Positions 1 through 9,332 of a DNA stretch of 64,000 nucleotides are shown piece after piece. Positions within the stretch are counted from its first letter, which is position 1; every line of letters begins with the position of its first letter. The notes under the pieces were generated by a model. That model was not told where the DNA came from, did not search any database, and saw only the letters and a list, made by a program, of their open reading frames with translations. The stretch is from the NCBI RefSeq assembly GCF_023272795.1, contig NZ_CP096829.1:2542001-2606000 (forward strand). The letters are read 5' to 3'. Source of the DNA: Flavobacterium humidisoli (GTDB lineage Bacteria; Bacteroidota; Bacteroidia; Flavobacteriales; Flavobacteriaceae). The translations under genes were made by a program, and so were the position numbers.

Positions 1-779
1 TCTTTACGAATCCTGCTGTTGTTACGGAGATAAACAGCCTTATCAAGGCCAATGAGACCCTTACCAGCCTTGTGTATGACACATCGGCCAACACGCTGAC
101 CTACAGGGACGAGGATGGCGCTGCAAACGTTTTGGACCTTGGTTCTCTGGTCGGCAAAAATGAGACTGTGACAACTTTAGCGGACAATAACAACGGCACC
201 TATACCTATATAAACGAGAGAGGTACTGAGGTAATTGTTGATGTTGAACCATGGAGAATTACAGGTACAACTTCACAAGCTAGGACAAATAGTGATAATA
301 TTTACCAATTGGGCACTGTTGGCATTGGCACATCTAATATGATGAACACTTTAGATAATAATGTCAAGCTTGCTGTCAATGGGGCCATAATTTCAAACAC
401 TTCTACTTATGCTGATTATGTTTTTGAAGATTATTTCGATGGAACATCAGTGTTAAAATCTGACTATTCCTTTAAATCTTTAGAAGAAGTAGAAAAATAT
501 ATTAATGCAAATAAACATTTGCCTGGGGTCACAGGAATTAAGGATTTGAGTAAAAATGAGAAAGGAGATTATATCTATAATTTAAACGAACTTTCTATTC
601 AGTCACTGGAAAAAATTGAGGAATTATACCTTCATATTATTGAAATGAAGAGAAAGCTTGAAGCTAAAGAAATTTTTATTAATGAAATCAAGGCTGATAT
701 GGATGGTAAGGAAATGGAAATCAGAAAATTGCAAGAGCGTTTAGTGAATTTGGAAGAATTAGTTAAATCAAAAAAATAG
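1..779 (+). CDS. Fibre-like surface protein, C-terminal part (gene cut by left edge)
   Basis: The reading frame is open from the left edge (first full codon at base 3) to a TAA at 777-779, so only the last 258 or so residues are visible. The first part carries two short units of the type NETxTxL...YxYxNExG, closely related to the 91-residue repeats of the gene at 17213-22110. A spacer follows, then a segment with the pattern YVFEDYF...SLEEVEKYI...HLPG, which is the usual C-terminal region of Bacteroidota tail-fibre-like proteins. The final 75 residues are strongly heptad-like (LEKIEELYLHIIEMKRKLE), so a trimeric or dimeric coiled coil is likely. The gene lies 470 bases upstream of a type B cargo/PorP/OmpA cassette. 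A GTG at 72 is only an internal codon, not the start. The function is inferred as an extracellular fibre; the export route is unknown. Confidence 0.75.
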   Translation, partial: FTNPAVVTEINSLIKANETLTSLVYDTSANTLTYRDEDGAANVLDLGSLVGKNETVTTLADNNNGTYTYINERGTEVIVDVEPWRITGTTSQARTNSDNIYQLGTVGIGTSNMMNTLDNNVKLAVNGAIISNTSTYADYVFEDYFDGTSVLKSDYSFKSLEEVEKYINANKHLPGVTGIKDLSKNEKGDYIYNLNELSIQSLEKIEELYLHIIEMKRKLEAKEIFINEIKADMDGKEMEIRKLQERLVNLEELVKSKK

Positions 780-1249
780 AGTATACTGATTATTTTAATA
801 GCAATAAAATTTCCTTTTATGTTGGCGAGGATTATTAACAGGTTATTTGTTTTAATGTATTTGCTGCTTGTTTATCGTTAACGATGTATCTGTTATTTTT
901 TTGTCAGTGAATGGAGAAGAACATGTAAAATACTAGTATTTTTTTAGTGGCAATATAATGATGTCCATTAACAAATATAAATTTGTTGGGACAATGTTTT
1001 ATAGCTAATCGATAAGATAGTTTATTCTTGCAGGACATTAAATTTTTGAGTGATAGAGCTGCTGAAAGAAACGAAAAGTTGATTTTTTTTGCTATTGCAA
1101 TATTGTATTCTTCTAATTTGATAATCTACTGATAATTTGCTGCTTTATCTGCCTTAGAAAAATAAATTATTTGACGGGATTTGAATAATGAATGAGTGTG
1201 CACATGAGGGGATTTTATTATTATTATGAACGGGTTAATTTAAATTATT
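780..1249. other. Intergenic, no gene seen
   Basis: This AT-rich stretch separates the fibre-like gene from the first cassette. Stop codons are frequent in all frames and no rRNA, tRNA or strong terminator hairpin is visible. The promoter for the 1250-5357 operon probably lies here, but no clear Bacteroidota-type -33/-7 pair could be fixed by eye. Confidence 0.5.
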
Positions 1250-2470
1250 ATGAAATATTCATGTAAATATGGTTCCTGTCTATTTCTAATTGCCATATTT
1301 ATATGTAGGGCGCAAACCTTTAATGCTGGAGATCTGTATGTAAGTTCGGGCACGGTATTGTCAGTGATGTCAGATTTCAATAATTACGGGATTTATGAGA
1401 ATAATGGTGAAGTGATTTTTAAAGGAAATTTCAATAATGATGGAGTAAGCACTTACAACCCTGCCTATTCTGGATATACCCGTTTCGAAGGTAATTTGCC
1501 TCAAAATATCTCAGGCAGTATATTAAGTGAATTTAATAAGGTTCTGTTCAATAACAATTATGCTGGGCCGGCTTTTCTTCTCTCTGGAGATATTACGATC
1601 AATTCTGGAGTTGAATTTTTAAGAGGTATTGTCGATGATGATAGTTACGGTGGAAGCATTATTTTTTTAAATAATGCCGAACATATCGGTTCTTCGGACC
1701 AGAGCTATGTTGATGGGTATGTAATGAAGGAAGGCAATTCAGAGTTTTTGTATCCTGTTGGAGATCAAAATCATTTTAGATCTGCGCATGTTTCAGCACC
1801 TTTTCAAAGCAATACTAATGTAATATGTAAATATTTCTTTGAGAATTCAAAATATACTTATGAAGATAAAGAACCTGTAATAACTGATATTGATGACACG
1901 GAATACTGGTCACTTGAAAATTCTACTGGGGCTAAGGAATTATTGGTTACATTGAGTTGGGATGAAAGGACAACTGAGGCCTCAATAATTACTGATCCAA
2001 TAGAGTCGCTTCATGTAGTAAGGTGGGATGAAAAGCGAAAACTTTGGATAGATGAAGGAGGAATTGTTGACAAGAATGCTAAAACGGTAAGAACTGCTTC
2101 ATTCGTTTCAGGATATGGCATTTTTACATTAGCGCGGGTCAAATTAGAAGAGGAAGGATTATTTATTTATAATGGAATAACGCCTAATGGAGATGGTGTA
2201 AATGACTATTTCTTAATCGATGGAATTAAAAACTATAAAAATAAGGTTATGATATATAATAGATGGGGAGCTAAGGTTTTTGAAACAAATGATTATGATA
2301 CTCGCGGGAATGTATTTGATGGATTTTCAGAGGGAACAGGAACTGTAAAAGAGAAAAAAGGGCTTCCTGACGGTACATATTTTTATGTTGTTGAATACGA
2401 ATATGATCGTCCTGGGTTTGAAGCTGGGACAATTAAAAAAGCAGGATACTTATATTTAAAAAAGAACTAA
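1250..2470 (+). CDS. T9SS type B sorting domain-containing secreted protein (short cargo)
   Basis: The 406-residue product starts with a signal peptide (hydrophobic LFLIAIFIC, cleavage likely near CRAQ). A beta-rich body of about 290 residues follows, then from about residue 310 a gliding-motility-associated C-terminal domain: ITPNGDGVND, IYNRWGAKVFE, and LPDGTYFYVVEY leading to the final GYLYLKKN. Domains of this type direct cargo through the type IX secretion system to the cell surface. The body is homologous by eye to the 409-residue protein at 22193-23422 (shared GDLY/GELY, NNDG and DGYV positions). Its stop overlaps the start of the next gene by one base (TAATG), so the two are translationally coupled. 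The body itself has no recognised enzymatic motif; a surface or structural role is inferred. Confidence 0.85.
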   Translation: MKYSCKYGSCLFLIAIFICRAQTFNAGDLYVSSGTVLSVMSDFNNYGIYENNGEVIFKGNFNNDGVSTYNPAYSGYTRFEGNLPQNISGSILSEFNKVLFNNNYAGPAFLLSGDITINSGVEFLRGIVDDDSYGGSIIFLNNAEHIGSSDQSYVDGYVMKEGNSEFLYPVGDQNHFRSAHVSAPFQSNTNVICKYFFENSKYTYEDKEPVITDIDDTEYWSLENSTGAKELLVTLSWDERTTEASIITDPIESLHVVRWDEKRKLWIDEGGIVDKNAKTVRTASFVSGYGIFTLARVKLEEEGLFIYNGITPNGDGVNDYFLIDGIKNYKNKVMIYNRWGAKVFETNDYDTRGNVFDGFSEGTGTVKEKKGLPDGTYFYVVEYEYDRPGFEAGTIKKAGYLYLKKN

Positions 2471-3411
2471 TGAAAAAAAAAATACCAAATATCGGTAAAA
2501 TAGTTGTTAAAAAGATTTATGGTTTTTGTTTATTGATATCTTTAAGCGCATGGAGCCAGCAGGAATCTCAATATACCCAATACATGTACAACACATTGAG
2601 TTTTAATCCTGCTTATGCTGGCTCTAGAGACTGTCTGAGTATATTTGGGCTACACCGTAATCAGTGGGTTGGGCTAGAGGGGGCGCCTGTAACAAATAAT
2701 TTTTCAGTTCATTCGCCGGTAGGTGATAAAGTTGGATTAGGACTATCTGTTTTAAACGATAAGATTGGTCCTATGGACGAAAATTCAATATCTGTTGATT
2801 TTTCTTACACTTTTGATTTAGATAATTTTTATAATGTAGCATTTGGTTTACGAGGAACTGCCGATTTTCTTAATGTAGATTTTAATAGACTTAATATCTA
2901 TAACCCCGACGATTCTCAACTGCAGAATAATATTGATAATCAGTTTTCTCCAAATGTTGGGGTTGGTGTATATGCATATTCTGATAATTCTTATGCTGGG
3001 TTTTCGATTCCCAATATTTTGGAAACTAGTCATTATGCAAGAAATTCCAATTCGGCTATAAAAAGCAAAATGCATCTTAATTTTATAGCTGGATATGTTT
3101 TTTCGCTAAATGATGATTTTAAATTCAAACCTGCAACATTGGTAAGAGCAGTTATAGGCGCGCCTATTCAAGTTAATATATCAGCAAACTTTCTTTACAG
3201 AAATATCTTGACATTGGGCGCAGGTTATAGATGGAATTCATCTTTTAGTGCAATGGCCGGTTTTCAGATTACAGACGGATTTTTCGCTGGTTATGCTTAT
3301 GACGCTGAAACATCACAACTTTCATATTACAACGCTGGTTCTCATGAATTTTTTTTGAGGTTTGAATTGTTCAAGAAGTTTAACCGTGTTATAAATCCCA
3401 GATTCTTTTAA
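2470..3411 (+). CDS. PorP/SprF family type IX secretion outer-membrane protein
   Basis: The 313-residue protein has a signal peptide ending near AWSQQ and the family signature QYTQYMYNT, then NPAYAGSR, HRNQWVGLEGAP and a C-terminal region of alternating beta strands ending in an aromatic residue, as expected for an outer-membrane barrel. In Flavobacterium johnsoniae, SprF is needed to secrete the adhesin SprB, which has a type B C-terminal domain, and SprF-like genes commonly sit next to such cargo. Here the gene overlaps its putative cargo (1250-2470) by one base and is followed 11 bases later by an OmpA-like gene. The likely role is a cargo-specific partner of the T9SS; the specificity is inferred from position. 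Confidence 0.88.
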   Translation: MKKKIPNIGKIVVKKIYGFCLLISLSAWSQQESQYTQYMYNTLSFNPAYAGSRDCLSIFGLHRNQWVGLEGAPVTNNFSVHSPVGDKVGLGLSVLNDKIGPMDENSISVDFSYTFDLDNFYNVAFGLRGTADFLNVDFNRLNIYNPDDSQLQNNIDNQFSPNVGVGVYAYSDNSYAGFSIPNILETSHYARNSNSAIKSKMHLNFIAGYVFSLNDDFKFKPATLVRAVIGAPIQVNISANFLYRNILTLGAGYRWNSSFSAMAGFQITDGFFAGYAYDAETSQLSYYNAGSHEFFLRFELFKKFNRVINPRFF

Positions 3412-3422
3412 AATTTTGAAAA

Positions 3423-5357
3423 ATGAGAATAAGAAAAATTATATTATTTATGTTGCTACTTTTTTGTTTTATGTCAAACTCACAGGAAAGTAAACTCCTG
3501 AAAGGCAAAGAACTATTTGAGAGCCGTGCTTATATAGATGCTTTAAAAGTATATGAGCAGGTTGCTAATAAAGGATTTGAAAGTGTTGAGTTACTGCAGA
3601 AACTCGGGGATTCCTATTATTTTAATAGCAATTATATAGAAGCAAATAAGTGGTACTCAAAATTGTTTGCACTTGACGAACAAATTGAAGTAGAATATTA
3701 TTACAGATTTTCGCAAACTTTAAAGTCTGTTGGGGATTATAAAAGATCGGCTGAAATAATGAACCGTTTCAGCCATGTCGTGGGAGATCAAATAAGAACC
3801 AAATTGTATCTGAAGGAGGAGGAATATCTTTCAAAGATAAAAGCTAATTCTGGACGTTTTTTAATAGAGCCAACATCAGTGAGTTCTTCTTTTTCTGATT
3901 TTGGACCTGCTTTTTTCGAAAATAAGCTTGTTTACTCGTCTAATAAAGAATATGGGAAACTTTTTAAAAAAGTGGATAGGTGGACCAACAGTCCTTTTAA
4001 CAATTTGTATATAGTGGAACTTGATAGCGAGAAATTCATGCCTGTCAATGATGGACGAAAGATTGAAATGGCTAGTAGTAATAAATTTCATACCTCCTCT
4101 GCTGTATTTACTAAGGACGGCAAAACAATGTATTTTACTGGAAATGCTGCGAAAGGTGCGAAACATAGCAGAAGAGGAGCTTTTTTGCTTAAAATTTATA
4201 AAGCTGAATTCGTTGAAAATAAATGGTCTAATATCCAGGAGCTGCCTATTAATTGCTTAGATTGTAATACAGCCCATCCTGCATTAAGTTCTGATGAGAA
4301 AACACTATTTTTTGTTTCTGACAGAAAAGGAGGATATGGGAATGCAGATATCTATAAAGTCAGCATTTCAGAAGATGGCCGTTTTGGTGATGCTGTAAAT
4401 TTGGGATCAGATATAAATACTGAGGGAACAGAAACTTTTCCTTTCATGTCAAATGCCAATGAACTTTATTTTGCCTCTGACGGTCATCCCGGTTTAGGCG
4501 GGCTTGACATTTTTGTTGCTCCTTATGAAGACGAAAAGTATTCCAGTGTCTATAATATTGGAGAACCAATTAATAGCTCTTTTGATGATTTTTCTTTTAT
4601 TATTAATGAAAAGAATAATGGATTTTTTAGTTCTAACAGGGCAGCAGGAAAAGGGTATGATGATATTTACGGTTTTAAAGAATTGGAAAAGCTTATTTAT
4701 ATAAGTGATTTTATTATTTCAGGAATCGTTAATGAGGAAATTTCTAATAGGGCACTTTCTGGAATTACAGTAGAACTTTATGATGCCGGATTAAATAAAA
4801 TTGGGGAAACAAAAACGGACAAGGAAGGCAAATATTCATTCAAAGCGGATAAAAAGTCAGAGTATCATATTAGAATATCGGATCAGGAATATATCACAAG
4901 TGAAATTACAACGAGTGAAAAATATATGGCTAAATTTGGAGTTCCAGAAATCCTGCTGCAGAAAAAACTTGTCAGGGCTGATGAAGGAATTGATTTAGCG
5001 AAAGTGCTGGGAATTAAGACAATCTACTTTGACTTTGATAAAAAGAGATTTAGACGAGATGCCATCGCGGATCTTCAAAAAATTGTTACAGTTATGCAGA
5101 TTTATCCTAATATGCATATTGATATAAGGTCGTATACAGACAGTCGCGGTTTTCAGAATTATAATTTGCATCTTTCTGAAGAGAGATTTAAATCTGTAAC
5201 TGCTTATTTAGTTAAAAATGGCATTAACCCTAACCGTTTGAGCGGTAAGGGATATGGTGAGAATCAGCTTGTGAATGGCTGTTCTGATGATGTAGATTGC
5301 AGTGAAGCTGAACATCAAAAAAATAGAAGGACTGAATTTATTATTATTTCCATTTAA
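3423..5357 (+). CDS. OmpA family protein with TPR-like, PD40 and carboxypeptidase-regulatory-like domains
   Basis: The 644-residue product has a signal peptide (LLLFCFMSNSQ). Helical TPR-like repeats follow at about residues 20-130 (pattern AYIDALKVYEQVANKG), then PD40/WD40-like beta-propeller strands at about 150-420 (HPALSSDEKTLFFVSDR, GTETFPFMSNANELYFASDG). A CarboxypepD_reg-like fold lies at about 430-520 and an OmpA C-terminal domain at about 530-644 (YFDFD, YTDSRG, LSGKGYGE, NRRTEF). OmpA domains bind peptidoglycan, so the protein is probably a lid or anchor for the surface complex in the periplasm. The same domain order occurs in the gene at 24424-26376 of cassette 2. It is the last gene of the 1250-5357 operon. 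Confidence 0.88.
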   Translation: MRIRKIILFMLLLFCFMSNSQESKLLKGKELFESRAYIDALKVYEQVANKGFESVELLQKLGDSYYFNSNYIEANKWYSKLFALDEQIEVEYYYRFSQTLKSVGDYKRSAEIMNRFSHVVGDQIRTKLYLKEEEYLSKIKANSGRFLIEPTSVSSSFSDFGPAFFENKLVYSSNKEYGKLFKKVDRWTNSPFNNLYIVELDSEKFMPVNDGRKIEMASSNKFHTSSAVFTKDGKTMYFTGNAAKGAKHSRRGAFLLKIYKAEFVENKWSNIQELPINCLDCNTAHPALSSDEKTLFFVSDRKGGYGNADIYKVSISEDGRFGDAVNLGSDINTEGTETFPFMSNANELYFASDGHPGLGGLDIFVAPYEDEKYSSVYNIGEPINSSFDDFSFIINEKNNGFFSSNRAAGKGYDDIYGFKELEKLIYISDFIISGIVNEEISNRALSGITVELYDAGLNKIGETKTDKEGKYSFKADKKSEYHIRISDQEYITSEITTSEKYMAKFGVPEILLQKKLVRADEGIDLAKVLGIKTIYFDFDKKRFRRDAIADLQKIVTVMQIYPNMHIDIRSYTDSRGFQNYNLHLSEERFKSVTAYLVKNGINPNRLSGKGYGENQLVNGCSDDVDCSEAEHQKNRRTEFIIISI

Positions 5358-6043
5358 ATTGCTAAAGAGCAGCTATGGAAATTGAATTTTCAATTTGGTC
5401 CATGGAATATGCCTTTTCGCAATTCCATGAATTATTATCTCATCTTGATCTTACTCTTTATTGCAGGGATTAGCTTTTGTTTTTTGACGAGAAAGATTTG
5501 AAACTTTCCTTTTCAAAATATAGTGCAATAGAGATGGCATTTTGGATGTTCTTAATCATTTAGCAGTTTTTTTATTTCGGAGCATATATTCAAATAAGCT
5601 CAGACATAAAATTGGAGGAAATTTAATTGATGCATTAAGAGCGTTTTTTAGCAGTGAGGTTTGATGTTATGTAAACCTATTCCTGTGGCGAAGGAATCAG
5701 CTGTTGAACTTTCCTTCTCTAGCACCCGCAACAATGATTGCTGGTTGGCATGAAATTAATGGATTAAAAGGGATTTAAATCTTGTTTTTAGTGTTTTTAC
5801 TCCTTTGGAAATTGAAATAATATTGTTTGATTCAGTTTCTGTTCTGTTCCAGCATTAGTTAAACAATTTTAGCTAAATAGGTGATAATGCCTTTGAATGG
5901 TGTCCATATATAAAAAAGGCGGCTGCCGGCTTTATTATTGGGTGCAGGTAACAATAACAGCTCTAACTGAGATCTCAATTTAATAACTAAATGAAAATAT
6001 TTTTTGAATGTAAGAAGATTACTTCTATTAATAAAAAAAACAA
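5358..6043. other. Intergenic, no supported gene
   Basis: The 686 bases hold no convincing coding region. The only item seen is a 30-codon ATG frame at about 5410 with a hydrophobic core; it has no other support and was not called. A short inverted repeat at about 5375-5398 lacks a T run and is not a clear terminator. The promoter of 6044-8725 should lie at the right end. Confidence 0.45.
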
Positions 6044-8725
6044 ATGAAGAGATTAATATTTACAACTACAATGTTTGGGCTAATATTATATTGTCAGGCT
6101 CAAACAAAAATTGGAGGAAGCGGAATTGCTACAAAAGCTGATGCTTTAGTAGAGATGGGCGATGATGTTGGAAATAAGAAGGGTCTGGTAATTCCGCGTG
6201 TGCCATTAACGGCAACTAATTCAGCATTGCCAATGACTAGCCATATTGCTGGAATGACTGTATATAACACGGCGACATCGGGTACTTTTCCTTACAATGT
6301 TGTTCCGGGTTTTTATTATAATGATGGTTTGAAGTGGGTATTGGCAAATCCTTCTGATGTTCCCAATGCTACCACGGCAGCAACAGGTAAAGTGCAACTG
6401 GCTGGAGACCTGGCAGGAACTGGAACTACAGCTTTAGTGCCAAAAGTAAGCGGTTTGCAGGGGACTCCAGTTTCTGGTACAGCACCGGTAAACGGACAGA
6501 TATTATCCTATAACGGAACCTCGTGGAGCCCCATAACGCCAAGCGTTTTTTCTGAGGCTGACGGCGTTGTTGGGAATGAGGTTGCTGACGTATTAGCAAA
6601 CGGCGGTCTGACCCGCAGTGGGTCTGGCACAAATGCAGATCCATATAAAATAGGCATGACATCCGGCACAGCTTCGGGACAGGTAATGCAGTGGAATGGA
6701 ACGGGCTGGTCTGCTTCTGATATTCCCAATGCTACCACGGCAGCAACAGGTAAAGTGCAATTGGCTGGAGACCTGGCAGGATCTGGAACTACAGCTTTAG
6801 TGCCAAAAGTAAGCGGTTTGCAGGGGACTCCAGTTTCTGGTACAGCGCCTGTAAACGGACAGATATTATCCTTTAACGGAACCTCTTGGAGCCCCATAAC
6901 GCCAAGCGCTTTTTCTGAGGCTGACGGCATTGTTGGGAATGAAGTTGCTGACGTATTAGCAAACGGCGGTCTGACCCGCAGTGGGTCTGGCACAAATGCA
7001 GATCCATATAAAATAGGCATGACATCCGGCACAGCTTCGGGACAGGTAATGCAGTGGAATGGAACGGGCTGGTCTGCTTCTGATATTCCCAATGCTACCA
7101 CGGCAGCAACAGGTAAAGTGCAATTGGCTGGAGACCTGGCAGGATCTGGAACTACAGCTTTAGTGCCAAAAGTAAGCGGTTTGCAAGGGACTCCAGTTTC
7201 TGGTACAGCACCGGTAAACGGACAGATATTATCCTTTAACGGAACCTCTTGGAGCCCCATAACGCCAAGCGCTTTTTCTGAGGCTGACGGCATTGTTGGG
7301 AATGAAGTTGCTGACGTATTAGCAAACGGCGGTCTGACCCGCAGTGGGTCTGGCACAAATGCAGATCCATATAAAATAGGCATAACATCCGGCACAGCTT
7401 CGGGACAGGTAATGCAGTGGAATGGAACGGGCTGGTCTGCTTCTGATATTCCCAATGCTACCACGGCAGCAACAGGTAAAGTGCAATTGGCTGGAGACCT
7501 GGCAGGATCTGGAACTACAGCTTTAGTGCCAAAAGTAAGCGGTTTGCAAGGGACTCCAGTTTCTGGTACAGCTCCGGTAAACGGACAGATATTATCCTTT
7601 AATGGAACCTCTTGGAGCCCCATAACGCCAAGCGCTTTTTCTGAGGCTGACGGCGTTGTTGGGAATGAGGTCACTGACGTATTAGCAAACAGGGGGTTAA
7701 CCCGAAGTGGAACTGGCACAAATGCAGATCCATTCAAAATAGGTATGACATCAGGGACGGTCTCTGGACAGGTAATGCAGTGGAATGGAACGGGCTGGGT
7801 TTTAAGCACGCCAAGCAATGGTACCGTAACCAGCGTAACTGGTACGTTGCCTATTGCAGTAGCTTCAGGGACAACGGCACCAGTTATCTCTTTGAATTCT
7901 CTTGGGGTGAGCAATGGTTTTCTAGCAGCAAATGCTGTAACCACCGACAAGATTTTAGACGGAACAATTGTAAATGCGGATTTGGCAGCCGGAACTGGGG
8001 GGATATACAAGGGCAGTGGGTCATTAAGCGGACCAACTGTCGTGACGGGTGGTGCAAATTCCTTTGCTTTCACTTCTACTTCTACAGCCACAAATGCTTT
8101 TTCTGTGGATGGCACCACTTTTAGTTTAGATGCACAAAACAATCGGGTGGGTATGGGTACGGCATCACCCACCACGACTTTGCATCTTTTCAGCGGAACA
8201 TCTGGAGCACTAAGAATTGAAGATGGTACACAATCTATTGGCAAAGTATTAACTAGTGATGCAAATGGTGTGGCCACTTGGGCGGCTTCTGGTGTTAATA
8301 CTTTTACTGGGGTAGTTCCTAGCGTGTATAGCCCTTTCGGAACTGCTCCGGGAGTTACATATCTTAATGCCTACATTGATCTGCCCATTGGTAAATTTTT
8401 TATTTATACTGGCGTATTGGTGAATGGAAATAATCAGCCAAATACAAATTACGCTGCACGGTTAAGTTATTCATCTGCATCAAATAGTTATTCAACTTCT
8501 GGATTTTCTTATATCGGTTCTTTTTTAATGCTGAATCTTTCTTCAAATGGTGCAGGAGCGATAACTTCTTCTTCTATTATGTTTGCATCTGGGTTTGTTA
8601 AGGTAAATATAACCACTCCCACAAGACTATATTTAATGGATGTTGATTCGGTAGGTTTTGGTAATGTTGGTCATCTTGAAGATAGTGGTGAAAATTATAT
8701 TTTTGCTATACAGGCAAATAATTAA
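6044..8725 (+). CDS. Fibre-like repetitive surface protein (four 121-residue repeats)
   Basis: The 893-residue product has a signal peptide (FGLILYCQAQ) followed by the N-terminal module common to Bacteroidota fibre-like proteins: an IGGSGIATKADALVEM start, GLVIPRV, and VYNTATSG...GFYYNDGLKWV. Residues about 105-585 are four 121-residue repeats, each beginning IPNATTAATGKVQLAGDL and ending QWNGTGW. A Gly/Ser/Thr-rich stretch follows, typical of trimeric fibres (SVTGTLPIAV, NRVGMGTASP, LHLFSGTSGALRIEDG). The last 140 residues form a separate beta-rich domain with no stop of repetition and no recognisable type A or type B T9SS signal. An OmpH/Skp-like chaperone gene begins 46 bases after its stop. 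The role as an extracellular fibre or adhesin is inferred; substrate and export path are unknown. Confidence 0.8.
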   Translation: MKRLIFTTTMFGLILYCQAQTKIGGSGIATKADALVEMGDDVGNKKGLVIPRVPLTATNSALPMTSHIAGMTVYNTATSGTFPYNVVPGFYYNDGLKWVLANPSDVPNATTAATGKVQLAGDLAGTGTTALVPKVSGLQGTPVSGTAPVNGQILSYNGTSWSPITPSVFSEADGVVGNEVADVLANGGLTRSGSGTNADPYKIGMTSGTASGQVMQWNGTGWSASDIPNATTAATGKVQLAGDLAGSGTTALVPKVSGLQGTPVSGTAPVNGQILSFNGTSWSPITPSAFSEADGIVGNEVADVLANGGLTRSGSGTNADPYKIGMTSGTASGQVMQWNGTGWSASDIPNATTAATGKVQLAGDLAGSGTTALVPKVSGLQGTPVSGTAPVNGQILSFNGTSWSPITPSAFSEADGIVGNEVADVLANGGLTRSGSGTNADPYKIGITSGTASGQVMQWNGTGWSASDIPNATTAATGKVQLAGDLAGSGTTALVPKVSGLQGTPVSGTAPVNGQILSFNGTSWSPITPSAFSEADGVVGNEVTDVLANRGLTRSGTGTNADPFKIGMTSGTVSGQVMQWNGTGWVLSTPSNGTVTSVTGTLPIAVASGTTAPVISLNSLGVSNGFLAANAVTTDKILDGTIVNADLAAGTGGIYKGSGSLSGPTVVTGGANSFAFTSTSTATNAFSVDGTTFSLDAQNNRVGMGTASPTTTLHLFSGTSGALRIEDGTQSIGKVLTSDANGVATWAASGVNTFTGVVPSVYSPFGTAPGVTYLNAYIDLPIGKFFIYTGVLVNGNNQPNTNYAARLSYSSASNSYSTSGFSYIGSFLMLNLSSNGAGAITSSSIMFASGFVKVNITTPTRLYLMDVDSVGFGNVGHLEDSGENYIFAIQANN
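6358..7797 (+). repeat. Tandem coding repeat, 4 x 363 bp
   Basis: Copies begin near 6358, 6721, 7084 and 7447, with an exact 363-bp spacing. The second and third copies are almost identical; the first differs at a few positions (such as the ACT/TCT codon in the GDLAG(T/S)G segment) and the last diverges most, particularly in its final 120 bases. The period is a multiple of three, so copy-number change keeps the frame. Confidence 0.95.
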
Positions 8726-8771
8726 GTAAATTTTGAGTCTTTCCTTTATTGATTTATAATTAATTCAAAAT

Positions 8772-9332
8772 ATGGATAATAAGTTAAATAGGCTTTTAGC
8801 TTTTATTTTTTGGTTTAGCCTGCAAGTACAGGCACAGCAGCATGTTTATGTTTATAGAGACTCTGTTTTTGCAAAGCTGGACGGTTATAAGGGCAAATAT
8901 AAAAAACTGGACAGCCTCAAGTTAATATATACCCAAGAAATTCAGACAGAGCGCGCTAAACTGCAAAATAAGTATGTTGGCCTATCAAATCTTTACGCTG
9001 TGGAAAAAGGAGAAACGATCGATCAATTAAAAGCTCGTATGAATAGCTTGGACAAAGAAAAACTGATCCTCTTGCAGGAAGAAGACAAGCTATTGGCCAC
9101 ACGGATAAAAAGTTATAACAGGATGCTTGAGCAGCAGTTCATATTAGAAATTCAGCCCTACATATCAGTAGTAAATAAGGCGATAAGCAGTTATGCAAAG
9201 AAAAACAAGGTGGATTACGTGTGGACAATGGAAGAATTGCAAAATAATCTGCTATTTGCTAATCCGGGGAAAAACATAACAAAAACAATAGCAGATGCAG
9301 CGAATAAAGAGTTTGCAAGGAGAAATCTATGA
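8772..9332 (+). CDS. OmpH/Skp family periplasmic chaperone-like protein
   Basis: The 186-residue protein has a signal peptide (LAFIFWFSLQVQAQQ) and then a long charged helical region (residues about 35-125) with the Skp/OmpH pattern: a tyrosine-rich start (HVYVYRDSVFAKL), YKKLDSLKLIYTQEIQTERAKLQ, and a second helix that returns to the C-terminal IQPYISVVNKAISSYAKKNKVDYVW motif. Skp/OmpH trimers hold unfolded outer-membrane proteins in the periplasm. This copy sits only 46 bases behind the fibre-like gene 6044-8725 and is likely co-transcribed with it, which suggests a dedicated chaperone. The assignment to OmpH is by pattern; its client is inferred. Confidence 0.75.
   Translation: MDNKLNRLLAFIFWFSLQVQAQQHVYVYRDSVFAKLDGYKGKYKKLDSLKLIYTQEIQTERAKLQNKYVGLSNLYAVEKGETIDQLKARMNSLDKEKLILLQEEDKLLATRIKSYNRMLEQQFILEIQPYISVVNKAISSYAKKNKVDYVWTMEELQNNLLFANPGKNITKTIADAANKEFARRNL

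Noticed and set aside
6508..8277. Long minus-strand open frame (589 codons) opposite the fibre gene
   Set aside because: It is the mirror of the 363-bp coding repeats: its sequence repeats with the same period, it has no signal peptide or known domain, and the plus-strand protein has clear family features.
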